Shown here: piece after piece, positions 8,369-17,063 of the stretch
Layout: each line of letters starts with the position of its first letter
Numbering within the stretch: the first letter of the stretch is position 1
Assembly: GCF_024539675.1 (NCBI RefSeq)
Contig: NZ_JAHHIT010000079.1
Coordinates: 1-47,741, forward strand
Length of the DNA: 47,741 bases
Origin: Streptomyces hilarionis
GTDB lineage: Bacteria; Actinomycetota; Actinomycetes; Streptomycetales; Streptomycetaceae
Direction of reading: 5' to 3'
Notes under the pieces: generated by a model
Databases searched by the model: none
What the model was told of the DNA's origin: nothing
Seen by the model: only the letters and a program-made list of their open reading frames with translations
Program-made: the position numbers and the translations under genes

Positions 8369-10425
8369 CGGGCCACGAGCAGGGCGACGTCGTCGTGGTC
8401 CTCGGGGTGGCGCAGACCGTACAGCAGCAGGTCGCAGATCTCCTCCAGCGCACGTTCCGGCTCGTCCAGGAAGCTCAGCAGGACCTCCAGCCGGTCGTCG
8501 ATGGAGTGGTGGCGGGTCTCGACGAGGCCGTCCGTGTAGAGGACCAGCAGGTCGCCGGGGGAGAGTTCGGTCGTCGTGGCCTCGAAGGGCACGCCGCCCA
8601 CGCCCAGCGGGGCCCCGGCGGGCAGGTCGAGCAGCCGGGGGCGCCGGCCGGGACGGGCCAGCGCGGGCGGCATGTGCCCGGCGTTCGCCACGAGACACTG
8701 CCCGGACCGGGGATCGAACACGGCGTACAGACACGTGACGATGTAGTGCTCCAGATCGCAGGTGATCTTGTCCAGGTGCTGGAGCACGGCGGCGGGCTCC
8801 AGGTCGAGGTCCGCGTAGGCGCAGGTGGCGGTGCGCAGCCGGCCCATGGTGGCGGCCGCGTCGATCCCGTTGCCCATCACGTCGCCGACGACCAGCGCCG
8901 TCTTGTCGTCGTCCAGCGGGATGACGTCGTACCAGTCGCCGCCCACCTCGCTGGTGGCCTGGGCGGGCTGGTAGCGCGAGGCCAGCTCGAGACCGGTGTG
9001 GCAGGGCGCGTGGTCGGGCAGCAGACTGCGCTGGAGGGTGAGCGCGGTGTTGCGCACGCTCTGGAACCAGCGGGCGTTGTCGATGGCCACGGCGGCCCGG
9101 CCGGCCAGCTCCGCCGCGAGGATCACGTCGTCCTCGTCGAACGGCAGCGGGTTGCGGGTGCGTTTGAGGTCGAGCGCGCCGAGCACCTCGCCGTGCGCGA
9201 TCAACGGCACCGCGAGGTAGGAGTGGACGCCGGCCCGGGCCAGCAGCGCGCCGGCCTCGGCGTCCCGGGCGATCCGGGGCAGGTCGCGCTCGCCCACGTG
9301 CCGCACCAGGACCGGGCGTCCGGTGTGCACGCACAGGGTGACCAGCCGGTCCCCGTCGTAGGCGGCGAGATCGCCGGGGGAGTCGGCGGCGCGCACCGCC
9401 ACGGTGGGATGGCCCGCCTTGAGGGCGAGCGCCCGGAACAGCTCCGGGCCGTTGTCCGGGCGGCGCGAACGACGGCAGGCCAGGGCGGAGTCCAGGACGT
9501 CCACGGCGACGACGTCGGCGAGCTGGGGGACGGCGATCTCGGCCAGTTCATGGGCGGTCCGCTCCACCTCCAGCGTGGTGCCGACCCGCGTGGACGCCTC
9601 CGCGATGAGGGCCAGGCGGCGGCGGGCCCGGTCGGCCTCGGCGGCCGCACGGTGTCGCTCGGTCACGTCGACCACCGAGGCGGCCGCCCCCAGCACCCGC
9701 CCGCCGGGGTCCTCCAGCCGGTAGAACGACAGCGACCAGGCGTGCTCGTGGTCGGGGTCGGTCGGCGGACGGCCCACGTGGTACTGGTCGAGCAGCGGCG
9801 TGCCGGTGGTGAGCACCTGACGCAGCGCGGACTCGATGGTCTCCACGTCCGGCAGCAGCAGGGTCTCGCCCAGGAGACGGCCCACGTGGTCCTCGGCGGG
9901 GACGCCGTCGATCGTCGCGAGAGCGGGGTTCACCAGGAGATAACGCAGGTCGGGGTCGAGCAGGGCCAGCCCGATCGGGGACTGGTTGATCAGCCGCTCG
10001 CACAGGGCGAGGTCGGTCTCCACCCGCTGGAGCAGGGTGTGGTCGGCGGCGATGCCCAGGGCGTACACGTCACCGAGGTCGTCCTGGAGCCGCATGTTGC
10101 GGAACTCCATCAGACGGGTGCTGCCGTCCTTGTGCCGGATGGGGAAGGCGCCCGCCCAGCCGCGGCCGGTCTCCAGCACCTCCGCGAACAGCTTCGCCAC
10201 GGCCTTGAGGTGCTCGGGGTGGATGAACAGCCGTGCCGCGTACTTGCCCAGCGCCTCCTCGGCGGTGTAGCCGATCAGCTCCTCGGCCTGCGGGGTCCAG
10301 AACACGATGCGCCCGTCGGCGTCGACGACCATCGCGGAGACGCTCAGCACGTCGAGCAGTCCGGTGGGCGGGGGCGTCTGCGGACGGTACACGTCGCCGT
10401 CGGAGCGAACGGGGTCGGATGTCAT
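8353..10425 (-). CDS. PAS-GAF-PP2C (SpoIIE-type) serine phosphatase
   Basis: 690 residues from the ATG at 10425, which has GGAGGAGGA a few bases upstream; the frame is open further, but without comparable signals. Order of domains: PAS (about 20-130: MVVDADGRIVFWTPQAEELIG), a second PAS (about 140-260: LINQSPIGLALLDPDLRYLLVN), GAF (about 290-450) and a SpoIIE-type PP2C phosphatase (about 475-685), with the Asp residues of GGDWYDVIPLDDD and VVGDVMGNG that bind the metal pair. The protein has no membrane segment. Such proteins dephosphorylate anti-anti-sigma factors of the SpoIIAA/RsbV type and so release alternative sigma factors; the partner is not in the window. It is a head-to-head paralogue of the gene at 10560. 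Confidence 0.88.
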   Translation of the reverse strand: MTSDPVRSDGDVYRPQTPPPTGLLDVLSVSAMVVDADGRIVFWTPQAEELIGYTAEEALGKYAARLFIHPEHLKAVAKLFAEVLETGRGWAGAFPIRHKDGSTRLMEFRNMRLQDDLGDVYALGIAADHTLLQRVETDLALCERLINQSPIGLALLDPDLRYLLVNPALATIDGVPAEDHVGRLLGETLLLPDVETIESALRQVLTTGTPLLDQYHVGRPPTDPDHEHAWSLSFYRLEDPGGRVLGAAASVVDVTERHRAAAEADRARRRLALIAEASTRVGTTLEVERTAHELAEIAVPQLADVVAVDVLDSALACRRSRRPDNGPELFRALALKAGHPTVAVRAADSPGDLAAYDGDRLVTLCVHTGRPVLVRHVGERDLPRIARDAEAGALLARAGVHSYLAVPLIAHGEVLGALDLKRTRNPLPFDEDDVILAAELAGRAAVAIDNARWFQSVRNTALTLQRSLLPDHAPCHTGLELASRYQPAQATSEVGGDWYDVIPLDDDKTALVVGDVMGNGIDAAATMGRLRTATCAYADLDLEPAAVLQHLDKITCDLEHYIVTCLYAVFDPRSGQCLVANAGHMPPALARPGRRPRLLDLPAGAPLGVGGVPFEATTTELSPGDLLVLYTDGLVETRHHSIDDRLEVLLSFLDEPERALEEICDLLLYGLRHPEDHDDVALLVARATAS

Positions 10426-10559
10426 CGGATCCTCCTCCAGCCCTTCCATGCTGCCTCCCGCGCGGCGCGGGCGGAAGCCGGGCGGGCCGCGACCGCGACC
10501 GCCCGGCGCCGTGCGCAACGGGCGGACTAGCAGGACCATGGTCGTGTGGAGGACGGCCC

Positions 10560-13022
10560 ATGGATTCTGCGCGAGAAGCTTCCGAGGTCCCGACGCCCGC
10601 AGGTCCAGGCGATCTCCTGGACGCGTCCACCGACGCGGCGGCGATCCTCTCCGGGGACGGCGTGGTGACCGGCTGGACGCGGCAGGCCGAGGAGCTCCTC
10701 GGCAGGGCGGCCCCGGACGTCGTCGGCCGGTCCGCCGCGGAGCTCGTGGCCATGCCCCGCGACCCGGCCCGGGTGGCCGCCGTCGCGGAGCGCTGCCGGG
10801 CCGGCATGGGGTGGAGCGGCGTCGTCTCCCTGCGCCACGGTGACGGCCGCGCCCTCGAAGCGGACCTGCGGGTGTCCGCGTCCTTCCGCATCGGCGCGAC
10901 CGAGTGCTTCCTGGTCTCGGCCCGCGAGCGGAGCCGCCGGTGGGCGGTCGGCCAGTCCGTCCTCGACGGGTTCCTGACCCGCTCCCCGGTCGGCATGGCG
11001 GTCATGGACCTGGAGCTGCGCTACGTGTGGCTCAACGACACGCTGGAACGCTTCGGCGGCGTGCCCCGCGCACAGCGGCTGGGACGCCGGCTCAGCGAAC
11101 TGCTGCCCGGTCTGCAGGCGGTCGCCCTCGAGAAGCTCATGCACAAGGTCCTGGAGACCGGCGAACCGGTCACCGACTACGAGTACCTCGGCTGGAGCTG
11201 GGCCGACCCCCACCGCCGGCACGCCTACTCCACCTCCTTCTTCCCGCTGGAGGGCGCGGACGGCTGTGTCACCGGGGTCTGCTACATGGTCCAGGACGTC
11301 ACCGAACGATGGTCGGCCCGCCGGCTGCTGTCGCTGGTCAACGAGGCGGGGACCCGCGTCGGCACCACGCTCGACGTGATGCGCACGGCCCAGGAACTCG
11401 CCGACTTCTGCGTCCCGCGCTTCGCCGACTTCGTCATCGTCGACCTCCTGGAGCCCGTCCTCAGCACGGAGGGGCACGGCGCCTGGCTCACCGACGCCGG
11501 ACCGCCGCGCGACCGGCCGGTGATGCGCCGGGCCGGCATGACCTCGGTGCGCGAGGGCTGCCCCGAGGCCGTCGCGCGCGTCGGGGACCGGGTGGACTTC
11601 GTCCCTCCGCCGCACGGCGCGAACCTGCTCATCGACGGCGAGCCGATCCTCATCCCCGTGCTGGACGGGTCCGACGCGCTGTGGACGGCCGAGCAGCCGG
11701 AGCGGGCGGCGAACATCGAGGCGTTCGGGCTCCACTCGCTCATCTCGGTGCCGATGCGGGCCCGCAACACCGCCCTGGGCCTCGCCACCTTCGTCCGGTC
11801 GCTCAACCCCGTCCCCTTCCAGCCCGACGACGTGCTGCTCGCCCGTGAGCTGGTGGCGCGGGCCGCGCTGTGCGTCGACAACGCCCGCCGGTACACCAGG
11901 GAGCACACCGCGGCCGTCACCCTGCAACGCAGCCTGCTCCCGCACGCCCTGGTCGGCGGCACGGCGCTGGAGGTGGCCTCCACCTACCTCCCGGCCGACC
12001 CCACGGACGGGGTCGGCGGCGACTGGTTCGACGTGATCCCGCTGTCGGGGGCACGCGTCGGCCTCGTGGTCGGCGACGTGGTGGGGCACGGCATCGCCGC
12101 CGCGGCCAGCATGGGACGGCTGCGCACGGCGGTGCAGACCCTCGCCGACATGGAGATGCCCCCGGACGAACTCCTCGCCCACCTCGACGACCTGGTCCTG
12201 CGGCTCGGCGCGGAGCGCACCGACGACGCCACGGCTCCGCAGGGCTCGACCGGCTTCCTCGGGGCGACCTGTCTGTACGCCGTCTACGACCCCGTCACCC
12301 GCCGGTGCACGATGGCCCGCGCCGGGCACCCGCCCCCGGTCGTCGTCACCCCCGACGGACGCGTGTCCTACCCCGAGCCGCCCGCCGGGCCGCCCCTGGG
12401 ACTCGGCGGCATGGCGTTCGAGGCCGCCGAGATCGAGCTCGCCGAGAACAGTCTGATCGGCCTCTACACCAACGGCCTCATCGGCGGCGCCGATCAGGAC
12501 ATGGAGCACGGCATGGCCCTGCTCGGCGAGGCCCTCGCCGGGTCCCACGCGGACCTCGACGCCCTGTGCACGTCCGCGGTGCGCCGGCTGGTTCCCCTGC
12601 CCCGGTCCGACGACATCGCGCTGCTGCTGGCCCGCACCCACGCCCTGGGTCCCGACCGCGTCGTCTCCTGGGACGTGCCCGCCGACCCGGCCGCCGTCGC
12701 CGACGTCCGGGCCCGCGCGACCCGGCAGGTGGAGGCCTGGGGGCTGGGCGACCTGGCCATGACCTCCGAACTCATCGTGAGCGAGCTCGTGACCAACGCG
12801 GTCCGCTACGCCACCCCGCCGATCCGGCTGCGGCTCCTCTGCGACGCCCGGCTGACCTGCGAGGTCGCCGACTCCAGCAGCACCGCGCCGCGGCTGCGCC
12901 ACGCCCGTATCACCGACGAGGGGGGCCGCGGACTGTTCCTGGTGGCCCAGCTCGCCCACCGCTGGGGCGCCCGGTACACGGCCGACGGAAAGATCATCTG
13001 GGCCGAGCAGGAGATCCCCTGA
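10560..13022 (+). CDS. PAS-GAF-PP2C phosphatase with C-terminal HATPase (anti-sigma kinase-like) domain
   Basis: 820 residues, start ATG 10560 with GGAGGA at 10548-10553. Domains: PAS (about 15-115), PAS (about 135-255, SPVGMAVMDLELRYVWLN), GAF (about 280-450), SpoIIE/PP2C phosphatase (about 470-690, GGDWFDVIPL and VVGDVVGHG) and a C-terminal RsbW-like HATPase_c domain (about 705-815, with ELIVSELVTNAVRYA as the N-box and DEGGRGLFLV as the G-box). Combining phosphatase and kinase-like domains in one chain is common in Streptomyces and allows both arms of anti-sigma control in a single protein. It is divergent from and clearly homologous to the gene at 8353-10425, with 134 bases between the starts, so the two may share a control region. 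Confidence 0.88.
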   Translation: MDSAREASEVPTPAGPGDLLDASTDAAAILSGDGVVTGWTRQAEELLGRAAPDVVGRSAAELVAMPRDPARVAAVAERCRAGMGWSGVVSLRHGDGRALEADLRVSASFRIGATECFLVSARERSRRWAVGQSVLDGFLTRSPVGMAVMDLELRYVWLNDTLERFGGVPRAQRLGRRLSELLPGLQAVALEKLMHKVLETGEPVTDYEYLGWSWADPHRRHAYSTSFFPLEGADGCVTGVCYMVQDVTERWSARRLLSLVNEAGTRVGTTLDVMRTAQELADFCVPRFADFVIVDLLEPVLSTEGHGAWLTDAGPPRDRPVMRRAGMTSVREGCPEAVARVGDRVDFVPPPHGANLLIDGEPILIPVLDGSDALWTAEQPERAANIEAFGLHSLISVPMRARNTALGLATFVRSLNPVPFQPDDVLLARELVARAALCVDNARRYTREHTAAVTLQRSLLPHALVGGTALEVASTYLPADPTDGVGGDWFDVIPLSGARVGLVVGDVVGHGIAAAASMGRLRTAVQTLADMEMPPDELLAHLDDLVLRLGAERTDDATAPQGSTGFLGATCLYAVYDPVTRRCTMARAGHPPPVVVTPDGRVSYPEPPAGPPLGLGGMAFEAAEIELAENSLIGLYTNGLIGGADQDMEHGMALLGEALAGSHADLDALCTSAVRRLVPLPRSDDIALLLARTHALGPDRVVSWDVPADPAAVADVRARATRQVEAWGLGDLAMTSELIVSELVTNAVRYATPPIRLRLLCDARLTCEVADSSSTAPRLRHARITDEGGRGLFLVAQLAHRWGARYTADGKIIWAEQEIP

Positions 13023-13151
13023 GCCACGGCGGACCGGGGACCCCGGGCACGCGGTTGCCGCACCCGGGGGAGGGGCCGACACTGGTGACGGAGGCCTCCT
13101 CGACCCACGTCGCACGCCGCCCCCCGCCGGCGCAACACCACGGAGGATCAG

Positions 13152-13955
13152 TTGGCGTCTCCGCCCCGGTTGCGGTTGCTCGGCGAGTTCCGGCTGGAAC
13201 TGGCCGACGGGACCGCCGAACCGTGCCGCAACGGCCAGCGTCTCCTGGCCTTCATGGCACTGCGCCGCAGGGCGACCCGTACCGTCCTCGCCGGCACCCT
13301 GTGGCCCGAGGTCACCGAGGAGCACGCCCGGGGCAGCCTGCGCACGGCCCTGTGGAAGCTGCCCCGCGAGGAGCCGCCCCTGGTCGACTGCCGGGGGGAC
13401 TCCCTCCGGATCGCCCCCGGCCTGTGCGTGGACGTCCACCTCCTCGTCCGGACGGCGCTCGCCGTGGTGCGCGGCTGCGGCCCGCCGCCCGACGTCCTGT
13501 CCCCGCTGGACCCCCTGCTCGGCGAGGACCTGCTGCCGGGCTGGGACGAGGAGTGGGTCCTCGTCGAGCGCGAACGGCTGCGGCAACTGCGGCTGCACGC
13601 GCTCGACGCGGTCGCCGAGGCGCTGATCCGGCAGAACCGGCCCGCCCTGGCACTGGAGGCGGCCTGGGCGAGCGTGCGCGCCGAGCCGCTGCGCGAGAGC
13701 GCCCACCGGGCCGTCGTCTCGGCGCATCTCGCCGAGGGCAACCTCAGCGAGGCGCTACGCCACTACCGCGCGTTCCGCCGACTGCTGCGCGAGGAGCTCG
13801 GCGTCGAACCCTCGCCCCGGTTCACCCGCATGCTTCCCGAACGGCTGCCCACCGGCACCACGGCGACCGCTTCGGCCAGTGACGCATCCCTCACCGGCCC
13901 CTGGCGCCGGGGAGTGGACCCGCCGCCCGGGCCGGGCCGATCGTGGACGCCATGA
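13152..13955 (+). CDS. Short SARP-like (winged helix plus BTAD) activator
   Basis: 267 residues, apparently from TTG 13152 with GGAGG at 13142-13146. Residues about 5-95 form an OmpR-like winged helix (LRLLGEFRLELADG, then the RGSLRTALWKL region), and residues about 100-245 a bacterial transcriptional activation domain with TPR-like helices (REELGVEPSPRF is the typical end). There is no NTPase domain, so this is a small SARP. SARPs usually activate the biosynthetic genes next to them. The TGA overlaps the ATG of the following amidohydrolase gene (ATGA at 13952-13955), which makes translational coupling likely and suggests that this operon is its target. Confidence 0.82.
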   Translation: MASPPRLRLLGEFRLELADGTAEPCRNGQRLLAFMALRRRATRTVLAGTLWPEVTEEHARGSLRTALWKLPREEPPLVDCRGDSLRIAPGLCVDVHLLVRTALAVVRGCGPPPDVLSPLDPLLGEDLLPGWDEEWVLVERERLRQLRLHALDAVAEALIRQNRPALALEAAWASVRAEPLRESAHRAVVSAHLAEGNLSEALRHYRAFRRLLREELGVEPSPRFTRMLPERLPTGTTATASASDASLTGPWRRGVDPPPGPGRSWTP

Positions 13956-14872
13956 ACGATCACCCCACGACCACCGCCGCCCCCGACCACCGTGCCGGCG
14001 CGGAGGCGTCCGAGGTCCGGCGGTTCTGGGGCCGGCTCGGCCTGCCCGGACTCGTCGACGTCCACACGCACTTCATGCCCGAACGCGTCCTGAGCAAGGT
14101 GTGGGAGTACTTCGACGGGCTCGGACCGCTGACCGGCGGTCTCGCCTGGCCGATCACCTACCGCGAGGCGGAGGCGGAACGGGCCGCGCTGCTGCGGGAG
14201 TTCGGGGTGCGCGCGTTCACCTCGATGCTCTACCCGCACAAGCCGGGCATGGCCCGCTGGCTCAACGGCTGGGCCGTCGACTTCGCCCGCCGCACCCCCG
14301 ACTGCCTGCACACCGCCACCCTCTACCCCGAGCCGGGAGTCGAGACCTACGTCCGCGAGGCCGTCGAGGCGGGCGCCCGCGTCCTCAAGGCCCACGTGCA
14401 GGTGGGCGCGTACGACCCCGCCGACGAACTCCTCGACCCGGCTTGGGGGTTGCTGGCCGATGCGGGGGTCCCCGTGGTGATCCACTGCGGCTCCGGGCCC
14501 GCGCCCGGCAAACACACCGGCCCGGAGCCGATCGCCCGGGTGCTGGCACGCCACCCCCGACTGCGCCTGATCGTCGCGCACATGGGGATGCCCGAGTACG
14601 AGGAGTTCCTCGACCTCGCCGAGCGGTACCCGGAGGTGCGCCTGGACACGACCATGACCTTCACCGACTTCGCCGAGCGGCTCGCGCCGTTTCCCACCCG
14701 CGCCCTGCCCCGGCTGACCGCGCTCGGCGACCGCATCCTGCTCGGCTCCGACTTCCCCAACCTCCCCTACCCCTACCTCCGCCAGCTCGAGGCCCTGGAG
14801 CGGCTGGACCTCGGACAGGAGTGGCTGCGGGCGGTGTGCCACGACAACGGAGCCCGGCTCTTCGGCCTGTGA
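13952..14872 (+). CDS. Amidohydrolase-2-type TIM-barrel metal enzyme (hydrolase or decarboxylase)
   Basis: 306 residues from the ATG at 13952, which shares four bases with the stop of the SARP gene; a GTG at 13943 is an alternative. Metal-ligand motifs of the amidohydrolase_2 family appear in order: DVHTHF near residue 37, a Lys in VLKAHVQ, His in VVIHCGSG, His in IVAHMG and the late Asp in LLGSDFPN. The family includes decarboxylases (ACMSD, gamma-resorcylate type) as well as hydrolases, and the sequence alone does not say which. It is a cytoplasmic protein. Its position between a SARP and a PLP decarboxylase suggests a small biosynthetic or catabolic path. Confidence 0.8.
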   Translation: MNDHPTTTAAPDHRAGAEASEVRRFWGRLGLPGLVDVHTHFMPERVLSKVWEYFDGLGPLTGGLAWPITYREAEAERAALLREFGVRAFTSMLYPHKPGMARWLNGWAVDFARRTPDCLHTATLYPEPGVETYVREAVEAGARVLKAHVQVGAYDPADELLDPAWGLLADAGVPVVIHCGSGPAPGKHTGPEPIARVLARHPRLRLIVAHMGMPEYEEFLDLAERYPEVRLDTTMTFTDFAERLAPFPTRALPRLTALGDRILLGSDFPNLPYPYLRQLEALERLDLGQEWLRAVCHDNGARLFGL

Positions 14873-14981
14873 GAGCGCGGCGGCGCGACGGCCGGGAACC
14901 GCTTCCGCCGAGGGCAGCCGGACCGGTCGGCCCCCGCTCGAGCGCACGAGCCCCCGAGCCCGCGACGAGAAGGCGCAGCCC

Positions 14982-16286
14982 ATGACGCACGCGAACACCT
15001 CCGCCGCCCGACGACGCGAGAGCATCCTGCGCGCAGCCGTCCGGCAGGGGCTCCTCGGCCCCGACCACGCCGTCCTGGCCGCGTTCGTCGACCTCGACGG
15101 CGTCGCCGCGAGCGTGCGGGCGCTGCACACGGCGTTCCCCGACTCCGTGAGCGTCCTGCACACCTTCGCGGCGAAGGCGAACTGCCTGGTCCCCGTGCTG
15201 AGGGAACTGCGCGCCCTCGGCATGGGCTGCGAGGCCGCCGGCGCGGGCGAACTCGCCCAGGCCCTGGCCGCCGGGTTCGCCCCGGACCACATCGTCCTCG
15301 ACTCCCCGGCCAAGACGCGCGCGGAGCTGGCGCGCGCACTGGAGCTGGGAGTGGCGGTGAACGCCGACAGCTTCCAGGAACTCGACCGCATCGAGGGGAT
15401 CCTCACGCGCCGCCCCTCCTCCTCCCGGATCGGCGTGCGCCTCAACCCCCAGGTCGGAGGCGGGGACATCGCGGCGATGAGCACGGCGACCGCGACGTCC
15501 AAGTTCGGCGTCGCGCTGGACGACGACGGAAACCGCCGTCGCCTCCTCGACGCCTACCGCGCCCGTCCCTGGCTGACGTGGGTCCACGCGCACGTCGGCT
15601 CGCAGGGCTGCTCCCTGGACCTGATGGCCGAGGGCGTCGCCAGGGCCGTGGACTTCGCCGACGAGGTCGGGCGCACGCTCGGCCGCCCGGTGACCGGCAT
15701 CGACATCGGCGGCGGGCTCCCCGTCGACTTCGAGGGCGACGACCCCCCTCCCGGCTTCGACGCCTACGTGCGGCGCCTCCAGGACCGCGTGCCGCGCCTG
15801 TTCGGCGGCGCGTACCGGATCGTCACCGAGTTCGGCCGGTCCCTCCTCGCCAAGAACGGGTTCACGGCCGCCCTGGTGGAGTACACCAAGACCTCCGGCG
15901 GACGCCGCGTCGCGATCACCCACGCCGGCGCCCAGGTGGCCGCCCGCACGGTGTTCATGCCGTCCGCCTGGCCCCTGCGGATCACCGCCCACGGACCCGA
16001 CGGCGGCCCCAGGACGGGCGAGCCGGTGCCCCAGGACATCGCCGGCCCCTGCTGCTTCGCCGGCGACCTGCTCGCCTCGGCGCGCCCCCTGCCGCCGCTC
16101 GCGCCCGGCGACATCGTCGCCCTCCTCGACACGGGCGCGTACTACTCCTCCACCCCCTTCCACTACAACAGCCTCCCCGACCCCGCCGTCCACGGGGTGC
16201 GCGTCGGCCCCGGGGGCGAGGTCGTCTTCGAGCCGCTGCGACGCGCGGAGACCCTCGACGACGTCCTCGCCCGCACGGGAGGCTGA
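14982..16286 (+). CDS. Fold-III PLP-dependent decarboxylase (DAP/ornithine decarboxylase-like)
   Basis: 434 residues, start ATG 14982, 109 bases after the amidohydrolase gene. It has the hallmarks of the alanine-racemase-fold decarboxylases: the PLP Lys in TFAAKANCLV near residue 67, HVGSQG near residue 206, the phosphate-binding IDIGGGLPVDF near residue 235, and the Cys-containing CCFAGDLLA motif followed by DTGAYY. It resembles lysA-type enzymes but lacks a lysA context, so the substrate may be another amino acid or an adduct. A housekeeping DAP decarboxylase is expected elsewhere in the genome (inference). It is probably in the same operon as the amidohydrolase. Confidence 0.82.
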   Translation: MTHANTSAARRRESILRAAVRQGLLGPDHAVLAAFVDLDGVAASVRALHTAFPDSVSVLHTFAAKANCLVPVLRELRALGMGCEAAGAGELAQALAAGFAPDHIVLDSPAKTRAELARALELGVAVNADSFQELDRIEGILTRRPSSSRIGVRLNPQVGGGDIAAMSTATATSKFGVALDDDGNRRRLLDAYRARPWLTWVHAHVGSQGCSLDLMAEGVARAVDFADEVGRTLGRPVTGIDIGGGLPVDFEGDDPPPGFDAYVRRLQDRVPRLFGGAYRIVTEFGRSLLAKNGFTAALVEYTKTSGGRRVAITHAGAQVAARTVFMPSAWPLRITAHGPDGGPRTGEPVPQDIAGPCCFAGDLLASARPLPPLAPGDIVALLDTGAYYSSTPFHYNSLPDPAVHGVRVGPGGEVVFEPLRRAETLDDVLARTGG

Positions 16287-16300
16287 CCCGGTCGCGGGTC
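16285..16300 (+). terminator. Small hairpin at the end of the decarboxylase gene
   Basis: GACCCG/CGGGTC stem of 6 bp with a 4-base loop, starting inside the stop codon. A weak terminator candidate. Confidence 0.35.
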
Positions 16301-17063
16301 GCCGAAAGGTGGTGCCGCCCGCGGCAGCTTCACGGACGTGGGCAGCACCACCGGTCCCGTGCGGTCCTGCGCGCCGCGCACCCCGGCCGACGCGCACTCC
16401 CGCATGCCCCGCGCGCAACGGCCGAGGGCCCGGCGGACCCCCGCGGGGCCCGCTGCCGGTGCACGCCTGCGCCCACGGTAGGCGGCCGGACCGCCGTCGC
16501 GGGGGCGGGAGCCACCGCGTCACGACTTCGTAAGACTCCCGGCGACCTGCGCCGGACCGGGGGGCCCGATGCGTCGGCGACCGGCTCACCAGCGGGTTCT
16601 TGTCTGCCGACGGTATCGCCTTGCATGAGGCTGACCTGTGGAAATAGCCTCTGCTGAAGCCGGTGGAGGGTTGCCGGCCCGGGAAGGTCCGGAACACCGG
16701 CTCAGGCGCGCTCCGGCCGGTGTCCGTAGACCGCTTGGGTACGAGGCCCCAGTCCGGATCCTCCATCGATTGCGGAGCGGTTCAGTGCATGATGTCGGCC
16801 TCCTGGTGCTGGCGCTGTCAGCGGGTTGCGCGGTACGCGCGGCGTGGTCCAACGCTCACGCCGCCGCAGCGGGCGGGAGACGCACCGACACCGGCCGGCC
16901 GCGTGAAGAACCCGGCCTGAGGCGCCCGTGGGGCGCACGGGCACGACGGACGGAGGAAGCCGGGCTGTGACGCCCGCGCGGGTCCGCGAGTTCCCGGAGG
17001 CCTCAGGGCCACGGATTCCTCGGCGGACCCGTCAAGCGTCCGTACCGCACCGGGAAAGTCGAT
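16301..17063. other. Intergenic stretch without a recognisable gene
   Basis: No frame in these 760 bases has the codon bias of the neighbours. About 16590-16800 is less GC-rich and lacks third-position bias; short frames on both strands match nothing I recognise. It may be a worn remnant of transferred DNA. A small hairpin GCCCGT/ACGGGC lies at about 16926-16944. No clear promoter can be seen before the membrane-protein gene. Confidence 0.4.

Noticed and set aside
10527..13727. A very long open frame on the minus strand (over 1000 codons) opposite the second phosphatase gene
   Set aside because: Its composition is low-complexity Gly/Arg/Val/Gln text with no motif, and the plus strand holds a clear multidomain protein. 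It is a shadow of high-GC coding bias.
16663..16920. An 85-codon frame with several Cys and Trp residues
   Set aside because: No RBS, no third-position bias and no family resemblance; a transposase fragment was considered but nothing matches.
5464..17041. An 11-base identical string (GTCAAGCGTCC) at 5464-5474 and 17031-17041
   Set aside because: It is short, occurs only twice and the surrounding sequences differ; chance is sufficient.
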